Assembly (NCBI RefSeq): GCF_000211415.1
Contig: NZ_GL890777.1
Span: 446,091-510,090, forward strand
DNA from: Enterobacter mori LMG 25706
GTDB taxonomy: Bacteria > Pseudomonadota > Gammaproteobacteria > Enterobacterales > Enterobacteriaceae
Length of the DNA stretch: 64,000 nt
Direction: 5' to 3'
The translations under genes and the position numbers were made by a program. Of this stretch, positions 36,963 to 44,206 are shown piece after piece. Below the pieces are notes generated by a model that worked only from the letters and a program-made list of their open reading frames with translations, was not told where the DNA came from and did no database searches. Every line of letters starts with the position of its first letter. The stretch's first letter is position 1.

Positions 36963-37196
36963 ATGAAAATCGAAGTCACCATCGACCGTACCCAAAAGCT
37001 ACCCGACGGTGCTATCCCGGCACTTGAGAAGGAGCTTCTGAAGCGAATCACTCAGAGTTACACCGACTGCAAACTGGTCGTTCGCCGGGCCAGTTCTGAC
37101 GGGTTAAACATTTTTGGCGGAGAAAAGACGGACAAAAAGCGTATTGAAGAAATCCTGCAGGAAACCTGGGAGAGCGCTGACGAGTGGTTTTATTGA
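36963..37196 (+). CDS. DinI-family SOS modulator
   Basis: A 77-aa DinI homologue (MKIEVTIDRTQKLPDGAIPALEKEL...; acidic C-terminal helix RIEEILQETWESADEW). DinI binds RecA filaments and tunes LexA and UmuD cleavage. With an upstream LexA box it is damage-induced, as with msgA/tum-linked dinI genes in other prophages. The start follows GAAAGGGAA. Confidence 0.9.
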   Translation: MKIEVTIDRTQKLPDGAIPALEKELLKRITQSYTDCKLVVRRASSDGLNIFGGEKTDKKRIEEILQETWESADEWFY

Positions 37197-37235
37197 GACA
37201 GCATGCAATAACTTTCCAGTGTGGAGGGGGGATTG

Positions 37236-37478
37236 GTGAAACGAAAAGAAGAATTTCCGAGTAAAGGTTATGCGGTCATCAGATGTCACGATGGGGTTAT
37301 CGTTGCCAGACTGCACACATTTCCTGATAGTGGGCGCGCACTCATGTACCGACGAGGCGATGAGGTGTCATTCATGCCGTTACAGGAAGATGAGGTGGTA
37401 GGTACGCCGACACTCTTTACGCAGATGCTTAAGCGGGCAGGTTATCGAGTGCTGAGTGATTCAATAAAATCCAGTTAG
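37236..37478 (+). CDS. Hypothetical 80-aa protein
   Basis: Starts at GTG 37236, because GGAGGGGGG lies at a good distance upstream; an in-frame GTG at 37221 would precede the ribosome site. The small protein has a beta-rich pattern (GYAVIRCHDGVIVARLHTF) and follows dinI by 39 nt, so it may share the SOS promoter. No family recognised. Confidence 0.6.
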   Translation: MKRKEEFPSKGYAVIRCHDGVIVARLHTFPDSGRALMYRRGDEVSFMPLQEDEVVGTPTLFTQMLKRAGYRVLSDSIKSS

Positions 37479-37604
37479 ATTACCGTTTATGGTGTACCCT
37501 AAAATACAGATAGTTCCTCTGCCAATTTATCATTATCATTCTCTTTAACCTATTTTAATGATATTGTGCATACTCTTTAATATTGCTTATTGGAAGAGGA
37601 ACAT
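37479..37604 (+). promoter_or_regulatory. AT-rich leader of the cargo membrane-protein gene
   Basis: 126 nt of markedly AT-rich DNA ending in AGAGGAAC before ATG 37605. Several weak promoter-like hexamers exist (e.g. CATACT near 37570), suggesting that the gene has its own promoter and can be expressed from the prophage. Confidence 0.4.
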
Positions 37605-38840
37605 ATGGGGCTTTACCTTGATGCTAATGTATTATCTGAAATCAACTTTCTTGATGAATTAATTAAAAGAGATTTGGAGTCTTATGATGGCAATGATATA
37701 TCATCCTTAGATCTCAATAATTCCCCTGATAAATTTCTTGATGTGACAATAAAATACGCGTGGGGATTTTTCTACTCATTGGTTAAAAATAATTTAAATA
37801 CATTGGATGATAATACTAAGTTTAACCAAGAACACATTTCAAATTACATTGCATTTGATTCTGTGATGTATAGAAAAGACAAGGTTGGATTCCTTTCTTG
37901 TTTACTTCGTGTTTTGTATGAATATCAATTTTGGACAGGTTCTTCTAGTGTTGGAGGTGTCGTGTCAGATGATGTACTTACGACCTTGAGTAACTGGTTC
38001 GATAAATCAGAAGGAACACTTGGTCAATTTAAATACATTAGAGATAGACTTCCAATAGCATTAACTAAATGGCTTGTTTCCAGTGATAATTTCAATGAGG
38101 CTAAGGTTCTCATAAATAACTTGAAAAATGGAAGAAATGAATTTAATGAACAACTTGCTGTGCGTAAATCTGAATTTATAAATAACTTAGATATGCGTGA
38201 AGATGAAGTTGTAAAGAAAATTGAGAGCACATATAGCGAGGTTATTCATAAGATTAAAATAGGAAAGGAATCACTGGAACATGATGTAAATAAAATACTT
38301 GGCTCTTTGGATGACGTCATAGAACTTGAGAAAAGAGTGGGGGATCTCAAGTCGGAGTATAATTTTGTTGGTTTAAGTTCTGGTTTTAACAGGATAAAGG
38401 AAAAAAAAGAAATTGAACTTAGGGATGTCGTGATTAATTATAGGAATTTGTTTGGTTGTATTTTTATAGTGCCAGTTTTGTTATTGATACTCCATTTGGC
38501 TTACCCTGGGGTATTCCCTAAGGACTATACAGTTATATTCCTTGCTTTGCCATTTATTACTATCGAAATGGCATTAATCTATTTCTTTAGACTTTCATAT
38601 CTTGAAGCTAAATCTATTCGCACTCAATTAGTACAAATAGAACTGAGATTAAGTCTTTGTGCGTTTATTAATGAATATGTTGAGTATAGGAGAAAGAACA
38701 ACGCAAGTATAGACAAGGTTCTAGATAGTTTTGACTCGTTAATTTTTAGTCCAATTCAAACCAATGAAAACAATATCCCTTCCATGTTTGACGGTGTTGA
38801 GGCTATAGCTGGGTTAGCGGAGAAGATCACAAAAAAATAA
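37605..38840 (+). CDS. AT-rich cargo gene: coiled-coil membrane protein of unknown function
   Basis: A 411-aa protein. A soluble N-terminal region (1-180) is followed by a long helical, charged segment (about 180-280, probable coiled coil), then two adjacent transmembrane helices (about 282-302 and 308-330) joined by a short loop, and a cytosolic-type helical C-terminus. Base composition is much more AT-rich than the flanking phage genes, with many AUA/AGA codons, indicating separate acquisition. I do not recognise the family. Location and composition fit a prophage-expressed cargo gene, possibly exclusion or anti-phage defence; this is inference. Confidence 0.75.
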   Translation: MGLYLDANVLSEINFLDELIKRDLESYDGNDISSLDLNNSPDKFLDVTIKYAWGFFYSLVKNNLNTLDDNTKFNQEHISNYIAFDSVMYRKDKVGFLSCLLRVLYEYQFWTGSSSVGGVVSDDVLTTLSNWFDKSEGTLGQFKYIRDRLPIALTKWLVSSDNFNEAKVLINNLKNGRNEFNEQLAVRKSEFINNLDMREDEVVKKIESTYSEVIHKIKIGKESLEHDVNKILGSLDDVIELEKRVGDLKSEYNFVGLSSGFNRIKEKKEIELRDVVINYRNLFGCIFIVPVLLLILHLAYPGVFPKDYTVIFLALPFITIEMALIYFFRLSYLEAKSIRTQLVQIELRLSLCAFINEYVEYRRKNNASIDKVLDSFDSLIFSPIQTNENNIPSMFDGVEAIAGLAEKITKK

Positions 38841-38902
38841 TCTGATACACTTTCGTCATAGGTCTGAACACCCTATACCTGCTGCGCCACTGGAGAGATA
38901 CC

Positions 38903-38995
38903 ATGGCGCAAACACCAAACCAGAATAAATCCGTACTGACCCCACAAAGGGCAAGCATTTTTCTTTTGATGTCTCTCCTGCAGGAGGCGGCATGA
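38903..38995 (+). CDS. Small hypothetical ORF (30 aa)
   Basis: MAQTPNQNKSVLTPQRASIF... has a GGAGAG ribosome site and overlaps the next ATG by ATGA. No family recognised, but this kind of coupled small gene is common in the nin-like region of lambdoid phages. Confidence 0.5.
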   Translation: MAQTPNQNKSVLTPQRASIFLLMSLLQEAA

Positions 38996-39192
38996 AGAAA
39001 AGCTGGTTCACTCACACCGGGCTGACAACCGAAGAAGCAAATGAGCTGGTGGCGCGCTATACGTCTAAAGGCGTTCCCGTCGAGAAAAGCCTCGATATTG
39101 ACCCTCGTCTTTGGATAGTCAGCGCATTATTACCGCAGCAAAAATCCGCACCTAAGACGCAGCAAAGTATGCGTTCACGGACATGGGGGTGA
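38992..39192 (+). CDS. Hypothetical 66-aa phage protein
   Basis: MKKSWFTHTGLTTEEANELVARYTSKG... has a ribosome site CAGGAGG and overlaps rusA by 10 nt. The type is common before rusA in lambdoid phages; function unknown. Confidence 0.65.
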   Translation: MKKSWFTHTGLTTEEANELVARYTSKGVPVEKSLDIDPRLWIVSALLPQQKSAPKTQQSMRSRTWG

Positions 39193-39551
39193 TTGTGACA
39201 GTCTACAACATCCTCCCTATGGGAAAGCCGCGCATGACGCGTGCAGACAAGTGGAAGAAGCGCCCGGAAGTTATGCGTTATCGGGCTTTCTGCGACCATG
39301 TCAGGCTCCTGGGTGTCACTATGCCCGAATCTAATTCACACATTACCTTCATCATTCCAATGCCAAAAAGCTGGAGTAAGAAGAAACGCCAGCAGTTTGA
39401 TGGTAAGCCACACCAGAGTAAACCTGACTTCGATAACCTGGTTAAAGCACTTTCCGATGCAATTTATGAAGATGATGCTCATATCTGGGATGCGCGGATT
39501 ACAAAGCTCTGGGGGGAAACGGGTCAGATCATAATCAAGGAGATCACCTGA
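39183..39551 (+). CDS. rusA: RusA-family Holliday-junction resolvase
   Basis: A 122-aa RusA homologue with the catalytic aspartates in SKPDFDNLVKALSDAIYEDDAHIWD. RusA dimers cut four-way junctions arising in phage recombination. It overlaps neighbours on both sides. The start ATG 39183 is used; a GTG at 39195 is an alternative. Confidence 0.92.
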   Translation: MGVIVTVYNILPMGKPRMTRADKWKKRPEVMRYRAFCDHVRLLGVTMPESNSHITFIIPMPKSWSKKKRQQFDGKPHQSKPDFDNLVKALSDAIYEDDAHIWDARITKLWGETGQIIIKEIT

Positions 39552-40570
39552 TGCGCGCGCTGCTTCAACCAGTTCTTGCACGGGAACTGGGTGTCGTACT
39601 GTTGAAGCCGGGCAGAGATCTGATGGAGCTGTTCACCACAGGAAGAGTGCTGATCGAGCGTCAGCCAGAAAGTATGGCCGGTTATCAGACTGGTAGTGTT
39701 TCGGATGCGCGGCAGCCACTAGCTGATAATAAGCAGCTACGAAGCTTCTTTTTGAATGAAAAGGTTCTGACTGCCGCTGGAGGTAAAAGCGGGCTTGATT
39801 ATTGGTTGCTGAAGTACGGTGGTGGGAATTGCCAGTACGCTCATAGCGATTACCACTATCACGAACTAACCATCATGCGCCATGAGCCGGGTTCCATTTT
39901 ACTGTGTGGTTATTGCGATAATCAGCTGCGGGAACAACATACTGAGGCGCTGGCAGAACTGGCACACATAAACGTAATTGCCTTTGTTCTGGATTCTGTC
40001 CGCATTTATCTCTGCCTGGACAAAAGCCGGGAGATCTCACTTGCAGAGCTCTGCTGGTGGGCAGTTCGTAAGGGCGTTACGGACGCGCTTCCAGAATCAT
40101 GCGTTCGTGAAGCGCTTCGCTTACCTCAAGAAAGCAAGATTGGTCGCGAAAGCGATATTACGCCTTCATTACAGGCCACCAGCATCCTTGGGGATTTAGT
40201 TTCAGCGGTTGAGCTGCCTGATGCTCTTGCAGAACCGCTGGTGGGCGTGATGGTGGATCCGGAGCCGCCTCAGTCTTTCATGCGGCGCCCAAAGCGTCTG
40301 CGCTGGGAAAGTCCCGCCTATCTGAACTGGGTGAAAACACAGCCTTGCGAATGCTGCCAGCAGCATTCAGACGACCCGCATCACTTAATCGGATGGGGGC
40401 AGGGTGGCATGGCAACAAAAGCGCATGACATCTTCTCCATTCCACTTTGCCGAAAACATCATACCGAACTGCATAACGACCGCCTGGCATTCGAGCGCAA
40501 ATATGGCTCGCAGTTGGAAATGATAATTAGAGTGCTGGACCGGGCCTACGCGCTCGGCGTTCTGGCGTAA
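39551..40570 (+). CDS. DUF968 protein with HNH-like C-terminus
   Basis: A 339-aa DUF968 protein. The C-terminal segment has paired cysteines and histidines (CECCQQHSDDPHHLIGWGQGGM; LCRKHHTELHNDRLAFERKYG), an HNH/zinc-ribbon-like arrangement. It lies between rusA and the Q-like gene, the usual slot in Gifsy- and P22-like phages. Nuclease or recombination roles are suspected but unproven. Confidence 0.85.
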   Translation: MRALLQPVLARELGVVLLKPGRDLMELFTTGRVLIERQPESMAGYQTGSVSDARQPLADNKQLRSFFLNEKVLTAAGGKSGLDYWLLKYGGGNCQYAHSDYHYHELTIMRHEPGSILLCGYCDNQLREQHTEALAELAHINVIAFVLDSVRIYLCLDKSREISLAELCWWAVRKGVTDALPESCVREALRLPQESKIGRESDITPSLQATSILGDLVSAVELPDALAEPLVGVMVDPEPPQSFMRRPKRLRWESPAYLNWVKTQPCECCQQHSDDPHHLIGWGQGGMATKAHDIFSIPLCRKHHTELHNDRLAFERKYGSQLEMIIRVLDRAYALGVLA

Positions 40571-40582
40571 GGAGCTAATAGG

Positions 40583-41182
40583 ATGACACCACGTCAACGC
40601 CGTAATCACATTGAAGCCCTGGGTAAAGCGGCCTCTGCGCCGCGCAAAAGTTGGTTAGGTAAGAGTATGCTCCTGACCAGTATTCAATCCGCATGGATTA
40701 AGTCTCTGCTGACAACATGGGGTGACGGGGTAAGCGGTGGAACAGCACCGCGCTTGCCTCGCTCTCATGCATGCTGGGACGTTCTTAAGGGCGGGCGATG
40801 GTCGGACAAGGCACTGTCTCGCTTTACTGCTGCACTGGAACAAGCTCGAGCAGAAGGATTTAGAGGGCCGCAGGCGCTTAATCGCGCTCACGCCATTTTG
40901 TGGCCACAACCAGCCACTAGCATTATTGACGAAGCTATGCATGATGATGACGTTGATTTTGTCGAGCAGTCAGTGCTGCAAGCGCTTGATGTAAATGACC
41001 CGGTTTATATCGTCGGTCTGCAGTATTACACCACACGTAAAAAAATCTCAGACATTACGCGGGAGTTACAGTCGATCGCACCGTGGTTAACGGATTGGGA
41101 GGCCAGAAAACGTGTACGCTGGTGCCTGGAGATTTTCAGGGCTAAGGTCTTTTTATCTACGCGGAAACTACTGGCTGAGTAG
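40583..41182 (+). CDS. Q-like late regulator (DUF1133-type)
   Basis: A 199-aa protein in the position of the late antiterminator Q, last gene of the early rightward operon and directly before a promoter-terminator pair. The basic N-terminus (MTPRQRRNHIEALGKAASAPRKSW) and helix-turn-helix-like C-terminus (KKISDITRELQSIAPWLTDWEARKRVRWC) resemble DUF1133 phage proteins. The antitermination role is inferred from position. Confidence 0.65.
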   Translation: MTPRQRRNHIEALGKAASAPRKSWLGKSMLLTSIQSAWIKSLLTTWGDGVSGGTAPRLPRSHACWDVLKGGRWSDKALSRFTAALEQARAEGFRGPQALNRAHAILWPQPATSIIDEAMHDDDVDFVEQSVLQALDVNDPVYIVGLQYYTTRKKISDITRELQSIAPWLTDWEARKRVRWCLEIFRAKVFLSTRKLLAE

Positions 41183-41231
41183 AATTGAATTATTGCTCTT
41201 TAGCTTTCTGTGCTTAATTTCGATTTTAGCA

Positions 41232-41259
41232 TTGAAAACGAGCCAGGAATTTAGATAAT
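41232..41259 (+). promoter_or_regulatory. Candidate late promoter
   Basis: -35 TTGAAA (41232-41237), 16-nt spacer, -10 GATAAT (41254-41259), with a terminator about 70 nt downstream, just after the Q-like gene, as with lambda pR'. Confidence 0.6.
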
Positions 41260-41326
41260 TCATTCATGCTTGGCAGAGCTGCGCCGCGATGGCAGCGAAC
41301 ATAAGCGACAATTTGAACATAACGAG

Positions 41327-41348
41327 AGCCCCGCCAGTCGGGGCTTTT
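41327..41348 (+). terminator. Leader terminator downstream of the late promoter
   Basis: AGCCCC-GCCAGTC-GGGGCT stem followed by TTTT, positioned like lambda tR'. Confidence 0.75.
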
Positions 41349-41357
41349 GCTTTACGG

Positions 41358-41411
41358 CGATACGACAGGGGTATTCGCGAGGTGCATTGCATCAATACCC
41401 CTGTCATATCG
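41358..41411. repeat. 18-bp inverted repeat in the late leader
   Basis: Arms 41358-41375 and 41394-41411 (core GACAGGGGTATT / AATACCCCTGTC) match at 17 of 18 positions around an 18-nt loop. It lacks a T-run, so it is not a simple terminator. Confidence 0.85.
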
Positions 41412-41508
41412 TCGTTCTGTATACACATCTTTTACAACTCAGGTGCACCCTCCGTAAGTAGGATAGGGTAAACTAAGCATTCGTCGCGTTTCGCTTGTTG
41501 AGGTGTCT

Positions 41509-42048
41509 ATGCTTTCATTGGAAGAGATTGGCCAATCAGTTAGAAATAATATCCAGTTGATTTTGGATAATATTCAGCTTCCCTTAGCCGTCGGCCCAAT
41601 CAGCGATGATGACTATAAAATTCTTTGCGGTGGCTTTGGACAGTTAGAGTGGGATTATGCGCTTGCTACTCATGGTAACGATCCGAGCAAATTTGAGCTA
41701 TGTATTAAGTTTGTAGCACATGGTGCAGTACAAGGTGTACCAGATGGTGCCGCTTTGTGTGTGTTCGACACAGAAAGCCATACATTCAACATTCATATGA
41801 TTGAACGTTTTACTCGCGATGATGAACCTCATCCACTTAACGGACGTATGGTTCTGATTACGCTGATGAGCGCATACATGTTCTGTAAAGCGGTCGAGTG
41901 TGAAGAAATTCGTATCATTGAACCTGTTCCTGAACTGCTTGCTTACTATTCTTCTTTCGGCTTTGTTCTGGATAGAAGCGGGTATGTTATGGTCTGTGAA
42001 ACAACCACAATCGAAGCTGTTTTCCTCAAATTCGCACAATTAGGGTAG
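41509..42048 (+). CDS. GNAT-like protein of unknown substrate
   Basis: A 179-aa protein whose C-terminal part (ITLMSAYMFCKAVECEEIRIIEPVPELLAYYSSFGFVLDRSGYVMV) has the helix-strand-helix and YYSSFGF ending of GNAT acetyltransferases, but without a clear acetyl-CoA R/QxxGxG/A loop. ATG 41509 follows a weak GAGG. It is inserted between the late promoter and lysis genes, a usual cargo site. Function unknown; acetyltransferase, toxin or regulator are all possible. Confidence 0.65.
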   Translation: MLSLEEIGQSVRNNIQLILDNIQLPLAVGPISDDDYKILCGGFGQLEWDYALATHGNDPSKFELCIKFVAHGAVQGVPDGAALCVFDTESHTFNIHMIERFTRDDEPHPLNGRMVLITLMSAYMFCKAVECEEIRIIEPVPELLAYYSSFGFVLDRSGYVMVCETTTIEAVFLKFAQLG

Positions 42049-42071
42049 ACGGGATCCCTTTACACATTGTA

Positions 42072-42164
42072 GGATTACCTTCCAAATTTACCTTTCAGGT
42101 AAACGTAATCATCAAACTATCTTGACGGACGTTTTGATGACACCAATCGGCCAGAACGATTGGT
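42072..42164 (+). ncRNA. Hairpin-rich untranslated tract
   Basis: Two strong hairpins: GATTAC..TTTACCT-TTC-AGGTAAA-C-GTAATC (42073-42110, 13 paired bases with one internal bulge) and ACCAATCG-GCCAGAA-CGATTGGT (42042+100 to 42164, 8 bp). They lie in the 180-nt gap between the GNAT-like gene and a 57-aa gene. Whether this is a separate RNA or a leader is not known. Confidence 0.5.
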
Positions 42165-42227
42165 AAAGGATAGCCACGGTGCTACCTTTATTATGAAAGA
42201 AGAGGCACACGAGTCTCAGAGGTAATC

Positions 42228-42401
42228 ATGAAAACTCAAAAAGCGACCAAGCCACAAGTAAAATTCGACACAATGAAAGCATTCGCAGGTATGGGTGCTG
42301 CTGTTGAAGTGCTGATGAAGGCTGCTCCTAACGCGTTCACTGACGCCACTGTTTCCGGAAAGGAAAAGCAGGGTAAGCAGCGCCATCGCAAAGCAGCATA
42401 A
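42228..42401 (+). CDS. Small basic protein (57 aa)
   Basis: MKTQKATKPQVKFDTMKAFAG..., 57 aa with a Lys/Arg/His-rich C-terminus (KEKQGKQRHRKAA) and an amphipathic centre. A ribosome site (CAGAGG) lies 8 nt upstream and a strong terminator follows, so it ends a transcription unit with the GNAT-like gene and hairpin tract. No family recognised. Confidence 0.65.
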   Translation: MKTQKATKPQVKFDTMKAFAGMGAAVEVLMKAAPNAFTDATVSGKEKQGKQRHRKAA

Positions 42402-42423
42402 CCATAGCTGGTGCTTTTTGAAA

Positions 42424-42447
42424 AACCCGCCTCGCGCGGGTTTTTTT
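42424..42447 (+). terminator. Terminator after the small basic gene
   Basis: AACCCGC / GCGGGTT stem followed by seven T residues. Confidence 0.9.
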
Positions 42448-42527
42448 GTGCCTGATGCAAAGACTTCTTGCTGGCTTTACCAACCAGAGTTATCTGTATG
42501 TCACACTCTTCCATACAGGAAAAAGAC

Positions 42528-42719
42528 ATGCAAAATCAGCCATATATGACTGCTGAAGCAAAGGCGGTCTTAAACGAATTAAGCGCATCACCAGCGACAG
42601 TTGGGGAAATTGCGCAGAATACTCACCTCAGCCGTGAAAAATGCCAGCTCATACTTACGCAGCTGGCAATGGCGGGGTTATCAGATTATCAATTCGGCTG
42701 TTACAAACGCCTCCAGTGA
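42528..42719 (+). CDS. Small winged-helix phage protein
   Basis: A 63-aa protein (MQNQPYMTAEAKAVLNELS; VGEIAQNTHLSREKCQLILTQLAMAGL) with a winged-helix DNA-binding pattern. Start 42528 chosen for the AGGA ribosome site; a methionine at 42498 is possible. A terminator overlaps its 3' end. Similar small proteins occur before lysis genes in many lambdoid phages. Confidence 0.7.
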   Translation: MQNQPYMTAEAKAVLNELSASPATVGEIAQNTHLSREKCQLILTQLAMAGLSDYQFGCYKRLQ

Positions 42720-42732
42720 TGGGGGCTTTTTT
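42709..42732 (+). terminator. Terminator overlapping the end of the winged-helix gene
   Basis: GCCTCC / GGGGGC stem (one G-U pair) followed by eight T residues. Confidence 0.75.
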
Positions 42733-42867
42733 TTGTGGAATGGGCGACTGGTGGGTGTTGTAGCACCTGGCCAGCCATTTGCTCATGTAGAAGGTCACAA
42801 GCGAACCAAGGCCCACCGCTTTAGCGCTAAAGCATGTTGAGCCTACCAGAGACCCGCTTACTGATCT
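42733..42867 (+). other. Noncoding gap before the methyltransferase
   Basis: 135 nt without a gene. It can pair GGTGGGT (42749) with GCCCACC (42810) and includes GCTTTAGCGCTAAAGC (a perfect 16-nt palindrome at 42820-42835). No tRNA could be folded convincingly. Confidence 0.4.
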
Positions 42868-43920
42868 ATGAAAAGCACTGTAAAAATATCCAGTTCTCAA
42901 TTGGTAAACACCGATTGCCTTCAGTATCTTGCTCATCTTCCAGATGACTCAGTAGACCTCATTGTTACCGACCCACCATATTTCAAGGTGAAGCCGAATG
43001 GCTGGGATAACCAGTGGAACGGCGACGCAGATTATCTTCGCTGGCTTGATATGTGCCTTGCCCAATTCTGGCGAGTCCTTAAGCCTGCCGGCAGCTTGTA
43101 TTTATTCTCTGGGCACCGACTTGCATCGGACATTGAGATCATGATGCGTGAACGCTTCAACGTCATGAACCACATTATCTGGGCGAAGCCATCAGGGCGC
43201 TGGAACGGATGCAATAAGGAAAGCCTGCGCTCTTACTTCCCCGCAACTGAACGCATCCTTTTCGCTGAGCATTATCAGGGGCCATATAAGCCGAAAAGCG
43301 ACGGGTATGCTGAGAAAAGCAACGAGGTCAAACAGCACGTCATGGCCCCGTTAATCACCTACTTTCGGGATGCAAGAGCTGAACTGGGTGTCACGTCCAG
43401 GCAAATAGCTGACGCCACCGGAAAGAAAAATATGGCGTCCCACTGGTTCGGGGCCTGTCAGTGGCAACTACCGAACCAGCAGGATTATGAAAAGCTGCAG
43501 GAATTGTTCACTCAGACCGCCATTGAGAAGCACCGCGCCTCTGAACTCAAAGCACCGCATCACCAGCTGGTGGCCACGTGGCATTCGTTGAACCGCAAAT
43601 ACCTTGATTTGCTGGAAGAGTACAAATCTCTTCGGCGGCATTTCTCTGTGACAGTAGCCGTGCCCTATACCGACGTCTGGACCCATAAACCCGTCCAGTT
43701 CTATCCAGGTAAACACCCGTGCGAAAAACCCGCTGATATGTTGCGGCAAATCATCAACGCCAGCAGCAGGCCCGGCGATGTGGTAGCTGATTTCTTTATG
43801 GGCTCGGGATCCACTGTTAAAGCAGCCATTGAACTGGGCCGCCATGCTATCGGCGTAGAACTGGAAGAGGAGCGTTTCAACCAGACGGTAAGTGAGGTAA
43901 GGCAGCTGGCAGGGGAATAA
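42868..43920 (+). CDS. DNA methyltransferase with internal helix-turn-helix
   Basis: A 350-aa N6-adenine/N4-cytosine methyltransferase of the beta type: catalytic DPPY motif near the N-terminus (VTDPPYFKV) and the S-adenosylmethionine motif near the C-terminus (ADFFMGSGSTVKAAI). Between them sits a helix-turn-helix segment (VTSRQIADATGKKNMASHWFG), likely target recognition. No restriction gene is adjacent, so it is an orphan that could protect phage DNA from host restriction or alter expression. Confidence 0.9.
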   Translation: MKSTVKISSSQLVNTDCLQYLAHLPDDSVDLIVTDPPYFKVKPNGWDNQWNGDADYLRWLDMCLAQFWRVLKPAGSLYLFSGHRLASDIEIMMRERFNVMNHIIWAKPSGRWNGCNKESLRSYFPATERILFAEHYQGPYKPKSDGYAEKSNEVKQHVMAPLITYFRDARAELGVTSRQIADATGKKNMASHWFGACQWQLPNQQDYEKLQELFTQTAIEKHRASELKAPHHQLVATWHSLNRKYLDLLEEYKSLRRHFSVTVAVPYTDVWTHKPVQFYPGKHPCEKPADMLRQIINASSRPGDVVADFFMGSGSTVKAAIELGRHAIGVELEEERFNQTVSEVRQLAGE

Positions 43921-43926
43921 AAGCTT

Positions 43927-43949
43927 GGGTCGCTATCGCGGCCCTTTTT
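43927..43949 (+). terminator. Terminator after the methyltransferase
   Basis: GGGTCGC-TATC-GCGGCCC stem (one G-U pair) followed by TTTTT. Confidence 0.75.
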
Positions 43950-43990
43950 ATTACCTCAACAGGACACCCGCAACGTAGCGAGGTGAGAGC

Positions 43991-44206
43991 ATGTATCGAA
44001 TGGACAAAATAACTACTGGCATTTCCTACGGCGCATCGGGAGGAAGTGCTATTTACTGGTTTAGAAGACTTCTTGATGGTTACTCCCCCGAACAGTGGGC
44101 GGCTATAGGTGTGATCGGTAGTTTACTGTTCGGCTTGCTCACCTTTCTCACTAACCTCTATTTCCAAATCAAAGCAGACCGTCGAAGAGCTGCGCGAGGT
44201 AAATGA
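43991..44206 (+). CDS. Phage 21-type pinholin with dual start
   Basis: A 71-aa homologue of S21 ([16 protein letters not shown]...; [25 protein letters not shown]). TM1 is weakly hydrophobic and can leave the membrane; TM2 forms the pinhole. Two starts, M1 (43991) and M4 (44000), give MYRMDK versus MDK, the same arrangement as S21 antiholin and holin. GAGGTGAG lies upstream. Overlaps the endolysin gene. Confidence 0.93.
   Translation: MYRMDKITTGISYGASGGSAIYWFRRLLDGYSPEQWAAIGVIGSLLFGLLTFLTNLYFQIKADRRRAARGK

Noticed and set aside
42749..42816. tRNA-like segment with a 7-bp acceptor-like pairing (GGTGGGT / GCCCACC)
   Set aside because: Only 68 nt long, no T-loop (TTCRANY), no plausible anticodon arm; kept only as noncoding gap.
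42868..43920. Restriction-modification system
   Set aside because: No endonuclease gene is adjacent; the HNH gene at 46627 belongs to the packaging module.
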